From NCBI GenBank assembly GCA_013407085.1, contig JACCGJ010000337.1, positions 1 through 64,000 on the forward strand: DNA of 64,000 bases, read 5' to 3'. Position 1 is the first letter of the stretch, and each line of letters opens with the position of its first letter. The notes under the pieces were generated by a model. It was given only the letters and a program-made list of their open reading frames with translations, was not told where the DNA came from and searched no databases. The translations under genes and the position numbers were made by a program. Of the stretch, positions 22,283 through 37,200 are shown piece after piece. Source of the DNA: Atriophallophorus winterbourni (lineage: Eukaryota; Platyhelminthes; Trematoda; Plagiorchiida; Microphallidae).

Positions 22283-25200
22283 CTGCAAAAGCGAAGAGTA
22301 AAAATTGGTTACCGTAATTAGAAACGTGAACAATGACAAAAGCCGACAACAATATGGAAGAAAATCCGAAGGTAACAAATGGGGAAGATATTTAAATAAC
22401 CGGGCACATCACTGTAGGCACAATCGAGTGGTGTGAGACTAGCAGATCGAAAGTGTTGACAAAAAAATCGAAATAGTGCATACCGTCAACTTCAAAGACG
22501 TTGGCAAACGCAAACATTCTCGAGTACCCGAGGGAAATCGTACGACCAATTCCAGAGCTGATTCGCCGGGACCTGGAACAGGTAAATCAATTACCGAAGG
22601 AGCGCTGTGGCATGATTCAGTAGGCCGAAGGGGACGTCGACCTGTGATCATTGCAGTTGAGGTCCTCGTTGGTGGATCAACAATAATGCAATCTGCTTGA
22701 AGGTCAGAATCGGTAGAGAGTACGGACTCACTGTCATCGTCAGAAACGAGAATCGGCGTAGCCTGTGAAAAGCAAACGGTAGGAAGAGATGCTCAAAGAG
22801 AAATAACCGAAAAATCACAGCGATGCTAGATGAAAAATACAGAAATCGACACCGTGAACGATAATTCTGGAGGCTTGAAGTGAATTAGATAGATGGAAAG
22901 CTGAATTACTTTAGCGAAACTGGATCCCTTTGAACGAAAATATTCATTTGCATGCTTTTCCGTCACACACACACCCCACGACAGGTTTCGTGCTGTTTGC
23001 ACTCATCAGGTAGGTACAGGGATCATTTTGAGTTTTCACACATGTGGCTCATTACCAAGAAGCACTTCAAAGAATTGCACCAATGTGCCATCGTGCAGCA
23101 TTTATGTGCTGTGCGGTCAACACTGTGCTAAATTGATTGGCCACCGGTAGTGAGCTGTATGGTGAAATACGCTGGAGTCTCAGTACCATTTCCATTCCCC
23201 CCTCGTATATGTCTAGGCCTGGGCAACCTGACATTATCTTACCCACGCGCGGTCTATGAGTGTGCGGCACTTTGCCTGAATCAGACTTGTGCTTTCATAC
23301 ATACATACATACATATCGTATTTTTCGGACTATAAGGCGCACATAAAAACACTATTTTTTACGAAAAATCGGCAGTGAGCCTTATGTTCACAGTGTGAAC
23401 ATACACTATTCATACAAAAGGCGCACCGGAATATAAGGCTCACTGCCGATTTTTCGTAAAAATGAGTGTTTTTATGTGCGCCTTATAGTCCGAAAAATAC
23501 GGTATTTCAATGTAATCGCTTATATGCGAACATAATGCGAGCCAACTACCTCCCCGGATGCATAGTACACTTCATCCGGAACAGCCGACCATCTGGTGGT
23601 GACAGACCAAATTAATTTTAATCGCGCCAGACAAGCAATGGAAACGCGGGTGTCGTACTGAGCGACCACATTTCACAGAAGACATGAATCCGCCATCGAA
23701 CACACGATCAAGTTCAAACAAGCGTGTGACCTTTTACGAGTGCGGGTGCATGCTATCAAACGTCGTACCCTAACATTGATGGATTATGATTTAAAACGGA
23801 GAAAAATGTTTTGGCTTATGAACGTGATGCACTAGAGATACAAAACGACTTTTCTGTTGTGCTTATATTGTTTGGAATAACAATAGGATTGGGTTTATGC
23901 AGCTTTGAAACAATGGACGGATGGACGCAATACATAACTGGCTTAATAACGTTTAGGTCATAGAAGAATTCAAAAGCCCGTCAAATCATTCCATACAAAC
24001 ATAACGTATTATTAAGGTCGATCATTTACCAGAAATTACTTTGGTGAAATTATTTGTTTAAAATTTGTATAACCAAAGAAAGCCACCTAAACGAATTTGA
24101 CTGTGGAATTGAGCGCGAAAACGTTCACTCAACAAACCTGGGTTTGAGATTCCGGATTCACAGTGGCATCATGCGAACTGCTCGGTTGTTGCTCACGTTC
24201 CGATGCACGGATGGCCAACTCCAATTGCTCTTCCTCGCTCAAATCGTGAACCGATCGGACTTGGGTTAAGCGCTAGCGAGAGATAGATAATGATCAGGAA
24301 TAAAGTAAAAACTCTGCAAGCCGTTGGTAGGGAAATAGAAAGAAATTTGTATGCTATCAGTAGGAATAGCTGTTGGGTAACGTTTCTCCACAATCAATCA
24401 GCGCTCAGCACTGATTCGAGCTTAAGTTCGCCAACATTCAACACTTATACTTACTAGTGAACGAGATTTTATCACATTGGTCGTGCTAGTTATGCATTAT
24501 TACAGATGTGAGCAAGTCTCAACCGACCTTGACCGTGTTCACGTGTATCACATTGATGTAAATACACACCGCGTTAGGTAAATTGAACACTGATCCTGCC
24601 TACTTGCCTAGAGGACTTGACGCTGCATAGCATCACTAAAGACAGCGTATCAATGAGGCAATCATGTTCCCTGTCGTGACCTTGGCTTGAGGAAGTTTAT
24701 GTGTCCAATGTGAAACGTTATCCAGAAACGCTTCCACCGTTTGCAACCAAATTTCTTTCTATTAAGACTACACGATCGCTCCCAAACATATTCCAATCAA
24801 TTGCACGTTGGTACTTTAGGCATTCTGAGATACGCGGGATCTGCCTGGAATGGAAAGCGAAACCCTGATTTATGAGGCTTTGAACACTCAAGACCAGTAC
24901 AAAATTCATCGCTATCACCAGGAGGAACACTTTCATATGGGAAACAAACAACACACTGGAAGAGCGCTCTAATACAGGCCGGTAAGCTGCCCTGAAACGA
25001 ATTAGATGCAGATTTCTTGTGACGTATCGATCCGGAGACAGGCCCGGTATCAAACCGAGTAGTACGAACAGATTTCACGCTGGAATCTCAATGATTCTAG
25101 CGGTCAAAATTCACCTTACCTGGACAACCTGATAGTATCTTGGCCTACGTGCAGTCAATGAATGTGAGGTTGATGCTTTTTATACGAGACGCGGGACGAT

Positions 25201-28200
25201 ATCTCGGCAGATTGAGAGCATTGCGAACCCCGATGCGTTGCTCAAAACACTGCAGTTTCTAATATTAACATCGGTGGTAAGCCACAGAACAGCGTCCACC
25301 ACTTTAAACAATATCTCAACATATTTCTTATGGTATGAGAGTAATCTGTGATGCAACAGAAAAAACTTCCATCACCAATAGGTGAAGAGAGACATTATTG
25401 CGTTCAAAATGACAACATGTAAGTCATACCAACTATTCAATTACGGATAAAAAATCAGGAAATAAAGAAGGCCACACAGAGTCGAGTCTCTTCTTGAAAC
25501 ACCGTACCGAAGTAGAACAAACCACTTATTTAGGAAGACGATTCCAGTAATTTACTACCCTTTCACTAAAGAAGTACTTACGAACATTGGACCTGACATG
25601 TCGCTTGGCCAGTTTTAATGGGTGGCCTCGAGTACCCATACATGGCGCCAGAGCGTACAATTCATTGGGATGAATAGTACTGAAGCCTGTCATGGTTTTG
25701 AAGGTTTTCTGCGCGGATGTTAAATCGTGCAGTACTTCGTGCTGTATGGCTAACACCGTGCTAAATTGACTGGCCGGAGGTCGTTTGCTACATACGAAAA
25801 CAGGCTGGAGTCTGACTCCCATTTTCTGTTCTTTTTTCTTCCTCGTATCTGTCTAGGCCTGGGCAACTTGACAGTATCTTAGACCACGTGCAGTTGTAGC
25901 AGACTATTGTCTCTACACATTCAGAATTGTACACGTCCACCTATTCAACCTTTGGCAAACACACAATTCAAAGGTCAACCAATGTCACGTGTCTGCTACA
26001 CAGTCTCTGACTGACTGTGCGGCACTTTGCCTGGATAAGGCTTGTGCTTTCTTACCCTTACCCCTTAATCTAAACATTTCCCAACACTAATAAAACCGGA
26101 GGTTCCCAAGGTTGTCACAGCCGGGGGTGGTGGTGGGGATAAGCTCCCGCTACCTACAAAATGCTCCCATACTCCGTGCGTCTCAAATAGCCTCTGACAA
26201 CCGAAGCCAAACTCCTGGCCTGCCCGTGGCGGAACTGCTTCTACTGACAGGAGAAGGGGCGAAGGCGGGTGACTGGCGCCTCAAAACCAGTTCGCTTCGG
26301 GTAGATGGAGCTCGTCAGCCTGGGAGGGCAGTCCATCTAGGGGATGGAAACCCTGACTCCAAACCTCCGCTTCCTGCGGATTACACAATCACAATACTCC
26401 GCCGAGGACGGTCCCAAGCCCGTCTGCAAAAGGAGGAGGGTTAGACGCGGGGTCAGCAACACCACTCTGTAAAAACCTCAAACCGCTACTGAAACCAAAG
26501 CAACATGTCATACCAAAGTGAGATCTCCATGCTTGAATCGAGAAGAAACCTCATCTGAGGTAAAAATGAAGCAGACTGGTGAAAGCCCACCGGAAGCCAG
26601 TCAGCAGATGAATCTTCTGTCGATGAAAGCAACAACAAAGATTGCGCGATGCTATCGACCAAGTGTTACGGCCAGAGTAATCAGGCTTCAGAAAACAAAA
26701 GTCTGGTATCGACCAAATTGCGACCCTCCGCATAATAATTGAACAAAGCATTGAATGGCAATCGCCTCTTTGCCTCAACTTCATAGATTTAAGAAACCTT
26801 CGACAGTGTGGACCGCAAATTCATATAGAAGCTTTTGCCACACTATGGGGTCCCACCGCTGTACATGGACCTCATAAAACAGCTGTATGAAGGTGCCTCC
26901 TGTCAGGTAATTCACAACGGAAGACTGACAGATCCATTTGCAGTTGAGACTGGCGTCCGCCAGGGATGCCTGTTGTCCCCAATGATTTTTCTGTTGGTAA
27001 TAGACAGTAAAAGGTGAGAGGAATGGTATCAATTGGAAGGAATCCGAGCATTTGGAGGATCTGGAATACGCTGATGATGTCTGCTTGATATCACGTGACC
27101 GCCAACGTCTTTAGAGAAAGACCGATAGACTAGCACACTTTGCTTCATATGCAGGACTACGCGTAAATACCGAAAAAACAGAAGTCCTCCGTGTGCTAAC
27201 TGATGAGCACCCATCAATGGTAAAGCAGTCAAAGACGTCACGCAATTCGTCTACCTCGGCAGCATTGTTTCAATAAGTGGTGGCACGGACGAAGACATAG
27301 TCGCCAGAATCGGCAAAGCAAGATACGCGTTCATAGCTTTGAAACCCGTTTATGAGTCGAAGGTTCTATCAAAACGCACGAAACTCCGTATATTCAGAAG
27401 CAACGTCAAATCCGTGCTACTCTATGGATCGGAAACCTGGCGAGTGACAGCAAAGTCTTCTGGCCGCTTGCAATCATTCCACAATAATTGCCTTCGTCGA
27501 ATTATTGGGGTAAAATGGCCAGAAAAGATAAGGAATCAAGACCTGTGGCAGATTGCTGCTGAGGACCCGATCGCCCAGCAGATCAGTAGAAGAAAGTGGA
27601 GATGGGTTGGGCACACCTTGCGGAAACCTTATGATGACATCACGCGTCATGCTCTGGTATGGAACCCAATCGGGAAGAGACGGGTCGGACGCCCAAGGCT
27701 ATCTTGGAAGCGCTCGTGTGAAGAGGAAATCCGCAAGTGTGGACTTAACTGGAACGACATCAAACTGGCTGCTATGGACAGACCAAAGTGGAGACAAGTT
27801 GCCGAGGCCCTATGTTCCTCCAGGAACTCAAGGGATTAAGTCAATAAAACCGGAACGAAACGTTACGCAGCCACCAAAACGGTACAATTATGGACGAAGA
27901 TCATACAATATTTTACCGTTGCGGTTCCGTCGTTGGGATCCAAACGCAGGCGCTTCAGTGGACGGTCTAACCGATGCTGCGCAGGGTTCACGTCATCACC
28001 ACTATCGGCATTTGACTCGTCTGTGAGAGGCCGTCTTTGTCCAGGTTGAAACGCCACGGAGGATCCAGTGCTCGTGGACTGTGGGGTAGGTGAATGGCGC
28101 AGAAAGTCCGACACTAAAAAGAAAGAAAAATGAAATACCAGACATCATCGTATCGACGCGAAGCAACATCGGTCAAGTGTCACAACAATTTTAACACGTA

Positions 28201-31200
28201 GATCAAAATCACTGGTGGGAGGTATATATATGATATATATATTTACACAATCATTTAAAAATGAAAAGTGCCATGATATGAAAGCACAAGCCTGATCCAG
28301 GCAAAGTGCCGTACAGTCAGATATTGAACGTGGGCGAAGATACTGTCAGGTTGCCCAGGCCTAGACAGATATGAGAAAAGAAATAGAGAATTGAGATGGT
28401 ATTGAGACTCCAGTGTATTTCAGCATGCAGCTCACTACCGGTGGCCAATCACCGCACAGAAGTACTATACGATTGCACATCCGTGCACATGGTGTGAGGA
28501 GCTGGGGTTGAGAAGATTTTTTTCCAAACGCGCATTGCGACGTTCGAGGCAGACATTTTTCTTGAAAGAGGCGGAGATTAAGAATTGTAAAATGTGTCAT
28601 TGGATCTAATTAGCCGAAACCAAGTAAACGGAAGCCTCAAAAATCGTGATTATTCGGCATGAAACCCTCCGTGAAGGAAATGCTGATTTAGCAACAAGGT
28701 AAGGCTTGATCTCGTTAAATATAATGACGTAACTGGCAAATGTTCGTCGACAATGAAATCGCAACCACCGCGACGATGACGTATTGATTCACCTGGCCGA
28801 AGTTCCTACATACGACAACACTAGTCGGAATGGATTTATTGAACTGACATCGAGCTTCAACAAGTGTTTCACTCTCACTCTCACAAGCAAGAACCACAGA
28901 AATTCTGGGCCCAACACAGCATTATCCGTCATTCTACTGTGAGTAACCTGTTCTGCACACCTAACACCATGCTAAATTTATCTGCAAAGTACTGCGCAGA
29001 TAACACCGTGCTAAATTGATTCATCAAAGGTACTGAGCTACATGCGGATACATGCTGGAGTGTCACTGCTACTTCCTTATTTTTTCTTATATCTCTCTGG
29101 GAATTGGCAACCTGACAATATTTTAGCGCGGCACATTGCTTGAATCCAGGCTTGTGATTTCATACATACACGCAGTAAGCAACCGCATCAAAAGGATATT
29201 GGAATCGTGCAAGCACTACTGTAATGACCACACACATTGGCTCTGTTAATCTGTCAGCAGCAGTGGTACAGCGGATATGACGATCGACTTTCAATCAGAC
29301 AATTCAGGATCGAATTGGACCCGCGTGCACATTTCGGGAAACATGCTTCACCGAGATGAAAAATGGGCACCAAGAATTAGTGTCCAGTGAGTGAACCCAT
29401 ATTACCTATAAATTTCGTGTCGTAGAAGCCGGCGATGAGAATCAGCCATACAGGGCACAACGGCCTGATAATAAATGAAAAACAATTAGTAAGCACCATT
29501 TCTAAACGGCCATTTTAAAACGAAATACGTAAAATGCAAATAACAGATGACTAACTTGTCACGCAGCACAATAAACAGTAGAGGCATTGAATACAGGCAC
29601 CCGGAAAGTGTAAAAACTCACAGACTTCATAGACCGAGTCGGGATCTTTCAGGTGCATCCACATGCGCTTTAATTCACCATTGTTCGGGTCGTGAATAGC
29701 GAAATGCGAGGCGGATTGCACATACGAATATCGAGATCTGTACGCGACGCAGTCCGCGCGATCCAACGGGAGCTGAGGTAAAGCGGGGCGAAAAACAGAC
29801 GTCCGGTTTCAGCATGATCACGTGCGTTGATATAAACGGAAATCAGAAATGGAAACAAACGAGACGAAGATGAGGTCGGTCGATAGACAGAATAAATTAT
29901 TTCAGAAGATAAATGGGACAAGCTTTGTTGTAGATGATGGTTACCTTTGATCGAAATCGAGCATTTAGGGCACGTTTCATATATTTGTCTTTTCATCGTA
30001 TGCATCAACTTGTGTGACATAGTCTGATGCTAGAAATATCCGCTTTAGCAAGCAGATGTTGTAGCGAGATCCAGCCAGGTCGATCGAGACCAAATAGGTT
30101 CCCGGTTCGAAGGTTTACGGCACTGTCGACACTCACCAGGAGGGCATTCTATGAAACGTCAGTCCACCATTTCCGGGCCAGATGGTTATTGCGTTACGAT
30201 TCGCTCGCAAATTGTTCAGATCATGTGGAATTGCTTGTCGTTTATTAGCTCCATTTGTTTCTGCTTTCAGACAGGCTGTGATTTGGACCGCTAAGATGAA
30301 GCGTTTATGGTGTCTACATTATTTTTGATTTTAGATTGCTGTTGTCGAGCTTCTCAACCCTAATCGTGCTCTTGTTTTCCAGCGGAGAGTGGCGCTCCTC
30401 GTGCTCCTCGGTGAATTTGTTAAGGACGCGAACTCCGAGGGGACAAAGAAGGTTGCAAAGCATACAAGTTCCAAGTCGCAGTGGTCCATCAAATGAAATG
30501 GTCTTTAGGTTACTAGAGAGATCGTGATTGGCTCTCTTTGCTAGTGTACTTCGCGCCCTCTACAACATGGGCGTTGTATAGTGATCCAAAACGTTACATA
30601 TCGGAGCGGTTGTTTGAAACAGTTTTCAACTCCAAAATTTACTGAGAAGTTTCTCACCCGTGGTTGGAACAACCCACTCAAAGTCAGCATACCGCGGCTA
30701 GGGTAGGCTGGTGTACAATAATATAAACGCGTTATTACTGAATACAAATTAGTAGGCAGATATAATTCGTTCAACATTAATTCACAACGTTACTGGGACG
30801 GATTTGCGGTACGTGAAATGGCGACACAATGTGATGAGGCCTTAGGTTCATAAGGCGGGATTGGCCAGAAAACGGTACGCTCAGACCGCTAAGGATCTAT
30901 CATGCATTCAAGTTGTCGGAATCAATGAGCGAGACGCTGCGGAGTAATTAGCAAAATGCATGCCGGGAACCAGGCCAAAATTAACCGCAATACTTTGTAC
31001 GAAAAGATATTTCATTATTGGGAATAGTCTATTCACGGCGATGCCAGGTGTAAGATTACGAATCACTGCATGAGTGCACCGCAGCATGCAGGATGACTAT
31101 TGATGCGAAACGATCACTTCTACAACCAGATATGGATCATGCATACACCAGTGGATTAAAAAACCGTGCTGAACTGAATTTAGTGAAGGTGTTTCTTTGA

Positions 31201-34200
31201 CGCCTTCGTATTAGTTTGCAAAAGGAGTCAGTCAGCCAACGCAGAGAAAGAAACATTGATCATAAACCTTCATTGCCATGTAGAATAAAAGGGAATGGAC
31301 GGAGAATGAATTTCCGAAAAAAATCTCGCAGAATTTCACGTAAAAATCTGGCACTTTCTAAAGAGGTCCTGCTGATTAATGAGAAACTTTATGGTATTTT
31401 CACATGCATGCCAGAGAGACAGGGGTGTGTATTCTGCGGACACGATGGTCTAATAGGTTCATGCGAAAAGCGCGAATGAAAAGTGTTCGCAAGTACCTGG
31501 TTGGTAAGTGGAGATGGACGGGGTCATTAAAGGTAGACGACCCATTACAAACAATGAGCGCGGTCTCATTGGCTTGCCAAACGTTTCCGGATAAGTCAGA
31601 GATTGGAATCTACTTTGAAGGGTTAAAACGCGACACATACGTGCGCGCTTTATACACGCTGGAGGATTAGTGCTGTTGACACATCACGCTATGAAAGAAT
31701 AATGAAGAGTGGAATAACTAAACGCGTGGCCCCACCAGTGCCGAGTCACTGTGTGAATTTACACATATGTATGGAAATTGAAGAAGCATATTATGAGAAA
31801 TAATATATGCATGAGTCCGAGGAAGGAGAATAACTTGGCTCGAAATAATTAGTTGGACACTATATCAACATAAAGAGAATGAGTTCAATCAAACGGATGA
31901 ATTAACAACGAATCATAACTGGAAACTATACGAAATTAGTAGTATACCCCTCCCAATGTGAGCCTTAAAATTGGATTAGAAACATACAAGGTCAAACCAG
32001 AAAGGGTATCAGAATCCGTACCTGGACAAAAACAAAGCTTCGTTTGAGCATTTGGTATATTCGTGGGTCCTTCCAAACGTCACGATTGAGAATGTGGGAA
32101 TCGAAACAAGCTTCGTCGTGGACGCTGCACAAGAGCCAACTATTGTTTGATTGAGCATAAGAAATCGCCTACAAGGAATAGAAACAAACGCTGATTGGCC
32201 AGCAATAATTTTAGAGAATAGTAGAACTACATTCAGGAATCAAATACTTAACCGGTAGCATGTACCGAGGCGATTACACATAGAATGGAACATGCATTCA
32301 ATCAAGTTTCGTGAACGAGTAGAGCAACATCAGCAGGACAGTATCCTTGCGACTTTCAATACCATGCTTCATAATAAACTTTCCTCGTTACTCTATTTGA
32401 TCACGTACAGGCTGAAGCAAACACTTCAAGAAGATACATAGTGCAACACCGCCACTGAACACGGTTTTGGAACATATCCTTGAGCGTAACCAGGCACTGC
32501 GATATCCGATCGCTGGGTCCCTAGCGTGGAAGACGTGCTGCGCCGACTTTGGAAAGGTCACTAGGAATGGTTTTTAGCTGTGTACGCCATGTGACGGTTT
32601 GGCCACAACGAGATTTACATCAATCGAGATGTGACATCGCAAAAAAGAATTGCATTCGGTAGTCGGCTGACCGGCACTCGGGGGAATATTGTCGGCCTCC
32701 TTCAGTCGATGTCGACCATGGATGTACATCATAATCGCGCAGCTTTTCGAATGACTACAAAGTCCGATTCTGGAGGAACAATCTCCCCAGCGGAGATAGG
32801 TAGTACTCGGTCGATCTGCGTCAGTTTCCGCCGGCGGCGTGAGTCTCTGCGTTCACCCTGTATCCTCTGCTCCTCCCCAGCTTTGCAGACTCTCTTTACA
32901 CAATGCCCATCCACTGTGAGCGGTCAGAGCAAGTTCTTCCCCACTCGACCGCCGAGTCATATGCCAAGAGCTTTCATATCTCTTTCGCACGCTGTCCGTT
33001 GTAAACCGCAAAGTGCCACATCTGCCCAATGGTCGCTTTCTAATTGCAACCACCATAGAGTAGTCTTTTCGATACGACCATTTTCATTCTTTTAGACAAT
33101 GACCAAGCACCGCAAGTCGGCGCGGTCGTACTCGTGTGTTTTGGCGTGGGGTGGTCCAGGTTACACTGCCCGTTACAGTAAAGCATTTAGTAAGCAGCTT
33201 TAATATCATCTCTGTCATCTTTACAGTCGCTGCGCTACCCTAATCAACGAGATTCAAAATCGGTACGAATGCATCTGCTCTGCATCCGCTATCATATCCC
33301 GTGTCCCAGCGAGAGTTTTATCCTCAATTGTTGAATGAAGAATATATAATGATGTACTTCATCCTCACCAATCACAGACAGCATTACAACAGAACCGTAG
33401 GCATGTACCCGAATGCTTAACTGCCACACAACCATTACAAAATAAAATGCTAAAACTTCAATAATGCAATGCTTCATTGAATTTGTTAGATTTAACGGTA
33501 ACATTGCATGGTGTGATTGTGTTTAAACTTCTATTGATTTTGTAACGTTCTCGATTCCCACTATACTATTAATGTTACATTTTGGTCATTTTTCTATCGG
33601 AACATGAAACTCTTTGATGATACCTGTGAGGAGGAGGAGGATGACAAAGCGAAAATGAGGGCCAGGATGTGATGAAGAACTCACATTTTGAAACGACCCT
33701 TGAAATAAAACTTCTTTTGGTGGTTGGAACAATTGTCGAAGCAAACCACGCTTCCTCCCGGACAAAGTGCAACCGTTGGTGGTGGATGGTTCCCCAGAAT
33801 TGGCAGGTTCCGATGTCGAATTCGGTGTGGTGTGAGACTGCATAGAGACGGAGAATAATGGCGTGTATTTAATCAAGCAGGGTACGAATAATCATTAAAG
33901 CGGTGTTTATCTCGGGTTTCCTTTGCGCGAAGCGGTTAGGTGTTATGAATTTACCCATCGGGCTAGATGCTGGTTCACACGCTAAGCGCTCCGTCGTTTG
34001 GGTTAGACACTTTCGCAGTCTCTTACTGTGCGGCACTTTGCCTGGATCAGGCATGTGCTTTCATGTCATACTTTCGCAAATACGCACTGAGACTTACACT
34101 CGAAATACGCAGGGCCACCATGGCCTGTAATTTGGGCAGTAGAGATGTGCAGTGAGCAGGCCACATGCCACAGTAAAAGCAATCCGATAACAAAGCCCTC

Positions 34201-37200
34201 GATTTAATTCTCTGGGAGTAGAAAAGCAAGTACCCGGTTCTAGTTAAACGAGTTGGGCAATGCAGGAATCGAGAAAAAACCGACAGTACCAACGGACCAA
34301 CAAAATCTGCGAACAAAATGACGTAACCGAACGCGGTAAATGGCGTTACACGGACGGACACAAGCACATACATACACACACACGCACACACACACACACA
34401 CAAATGAACAGGATGATGATGTTATTGATCTATCGATTCGCATTGTCAAGTGACGAGAGAAAGCGCGTTGGAGAGAGAAATGAGGTGTTAATGTGAAGTC
34501 GGGATACTGCTTACGAAAGAAAGCATTAGTTGTTTAGCAACATGAGCGGTGGATGAAGACGGGATAGTTTCTATATGCTCCATGGGGCAATATTTTGTTT
34601 CAGAAGTGGACTGATAGGTGATGGTTTATGTTACGTTGACGTCCATTCATTGAGAGTTCCTCATGGTCAAAACTGAAGAGCGTTGACCAAAGAGAGTAAC
34701 AGAGAAACGCATCTTTTGAAGCTCACAATGGACCACAGTACAAGCGTTCGTGTCGTGGAAACTTTCAACGAGATGGGGAAATAAAAACTGTGTGAAGAGG
34801 ATTATGGCAAGCTCGCTGTGAAACACGAATTGGAGAAGTATATTAAAGTAGGAATACACCGCTGTAGCATACGCGTATCTGTCAATTCTCGACGTTAAAC
34901 GAGAAAGCTAGATACGACTATGAAATACCTCCTTCACAGAGCGAGTTCGGCAAAAGAATCGAACCGCCTTGCTTGCCGATGATATTGATTGTACGCTGAT
35001 ACAAATGTAGTGTGATAATCATAATACTGTAGTGAACAGCAACGAGAATAAAATGTCAGTCACCACATGAGATATAGTGGCAGCGGCAATAAAGGAAGCC
35101 TTAGTGAGTGATACTGCAGTTTGAGTATTGACATGTATTGCAAAATAGTACCATCGATTACAGACAGCGAATTCGCAACTTATTGAACACATGGATGGGG
35201 AGCACCCAGTAGTTTCTGGTACAAATAACAGGTTGATAGAGTTCATTGAATCAAGAGCATTTTGGTTTTAGGAAATTAAATGTAGACGGGGCGCTAAAAC
35301 AGGAAACTAGGAATACTCAATCAACACACCCGAACTGCATTACCAACTGAAACGTCAGAAACTCGGTTGCACTTAAAAGCGACTTGAAAAGGCTCAAAAC
35401 TAACGTAGACGCGACTACCAGGGACTACCATGCTGAAATACAAGGAAGGTATTCTGATATCCCTCGACTGAAGAAGATGGCTTTACTGTGACGTGCATTA
35501 AACGTACCAGAGCCAAATCGACCACCGTTTATGCACCAACATGCTAAGTCCAACTAAAATGGACGCTTTTGAGATAGCCACTGCGTAGACTAAATGTGTC
35601 ATCTAAAACGGTGTGGTGGTAATTTTACTACCAAATTTGGTGAAGACCACGAAACTTGGTCAAATGGACTTGGAAACTTCGGAGCGGAGAGCACGGATGT
35701 AAGCGGTCCACACCTCTTGGAACTACACAACCATGTTAATCATTGAAATACTAAACAGAGCAAAATGTCTCCTGAAAAAATCCACGTTCCAGACATTGGC
35801 TTTAGCCAGATCTTATTCTCGTCAGGCGCGACAATACAACTAGCGTACTACTCAGTATACCAGGGCAAAGACTGCGAGACTGACAATTCATTGATTTATA
35901 CGAAACTGAGTCTTCACTAGACTAGAGTTCACAACACCGAACCAACTGACAATCTAAGGATTGACGACAGACGTACGTTTGAACTTTGCTGCAGAATTCG
36001 GGAAAGCTTTCACCGTCGAAGCATATGGCGCAGATTATGCATCCAAAACCTAGTATTCTATTAAACATTGTATACGCCAAGTCACCCGTTCCACACATGG
36101 TTCGAAGAAATCGCGCTTGGTTGAAGGTTCAAGCTTCTGTGATTAATACACGGGAACCGATCAGTATTTCTCAAATTTGTACCAACACAAACAGAGGCAA
36201 ATCTACGCTTTTGAGATAGGCATGAAGTAAGGTTCAGCAGACTGCAGGGCGATGGACAAATGACTAGTTGATTCAAATCACGTCGAATGCACGGAGCTGC
36301 GGATAGTGGTAATATTCATGCTATGTATAGTGGCATCGAGAGAGCAATTAGACCAGTAGAACTTGAAAGAGTTCCCATAAAGTCTCTTTCTGGTAACGCG
36401 AATAAGAAAAAGATCAGGCGTTGCTTTTCCCCTCTCCCTACGGAAAGTACAGAAACGGATGATGCTGTCGATCGTTAAACGTAGACCACACCGACACCCA
36501 AAGAACAGTGATAAGGGACCAGGTATTGCATACAGCGGTAAACGAAGTGGTATGGTATGGTATGAAAGCACAAGCCTGATCCAGGCAAAGTGCCGCACAG
36601 TCAGAGACTGCACGTGGGCGAAGATACTGTCAGGTTGCCCAAACGAAGTGGAATATACTGTTACTTCCGAATGAAATTGTTTAGCAACGTGAAATATTGT
36701 TTGGTATGAAATCACTATGCACTTGAGATGGCATCATTGACGAGATCGGTCGAAGGACGAAAATAAAAAAAGGAGTTCATCTCCAATTGTCCCTTTTGGA
36801 AAGCTCTTGTGCTAATCCGAACGTGTTCATGTTGAATGATGTACATTAGGTAACACTGGCACCAGTGTCTGACTGCTGGATATTCGAGCAGTCCGATATT
36901 ATTTTTAATTTATGCATGAGCCTTGTGGATAACGAACCTATGAGCTACATTTTGAAATGTTGCCATGAACGTGATGCAACACGAAAAAGCATAATCGTGA
37001 AGGAGAGAGGGGAAGAGATTATGACCACGAAGAAGAAGAGCTTGAAAGAGAAGGCAGGTGTACTCACGCCGTGACAGACATAGTTATAACATCAAGTTGT
37101 GTAAATCAATATAGCAGCATACATATACGTATGAAATCACAAGTCTGGATCCATAAAAAATGCCTCATCGTCGGGGGCTAAAATACTGTCAGGTTGCCTA

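Noticed and set aside
24718..25078. Two 93-111 codon minus-strand frames, first suspected to be the UAS exon of UBXN7
   Set aside because: No alignment to the UAS fold, and the true UAS exons were found at 33685, 32022, 29622 and 27917. Part of the region is a family B element.
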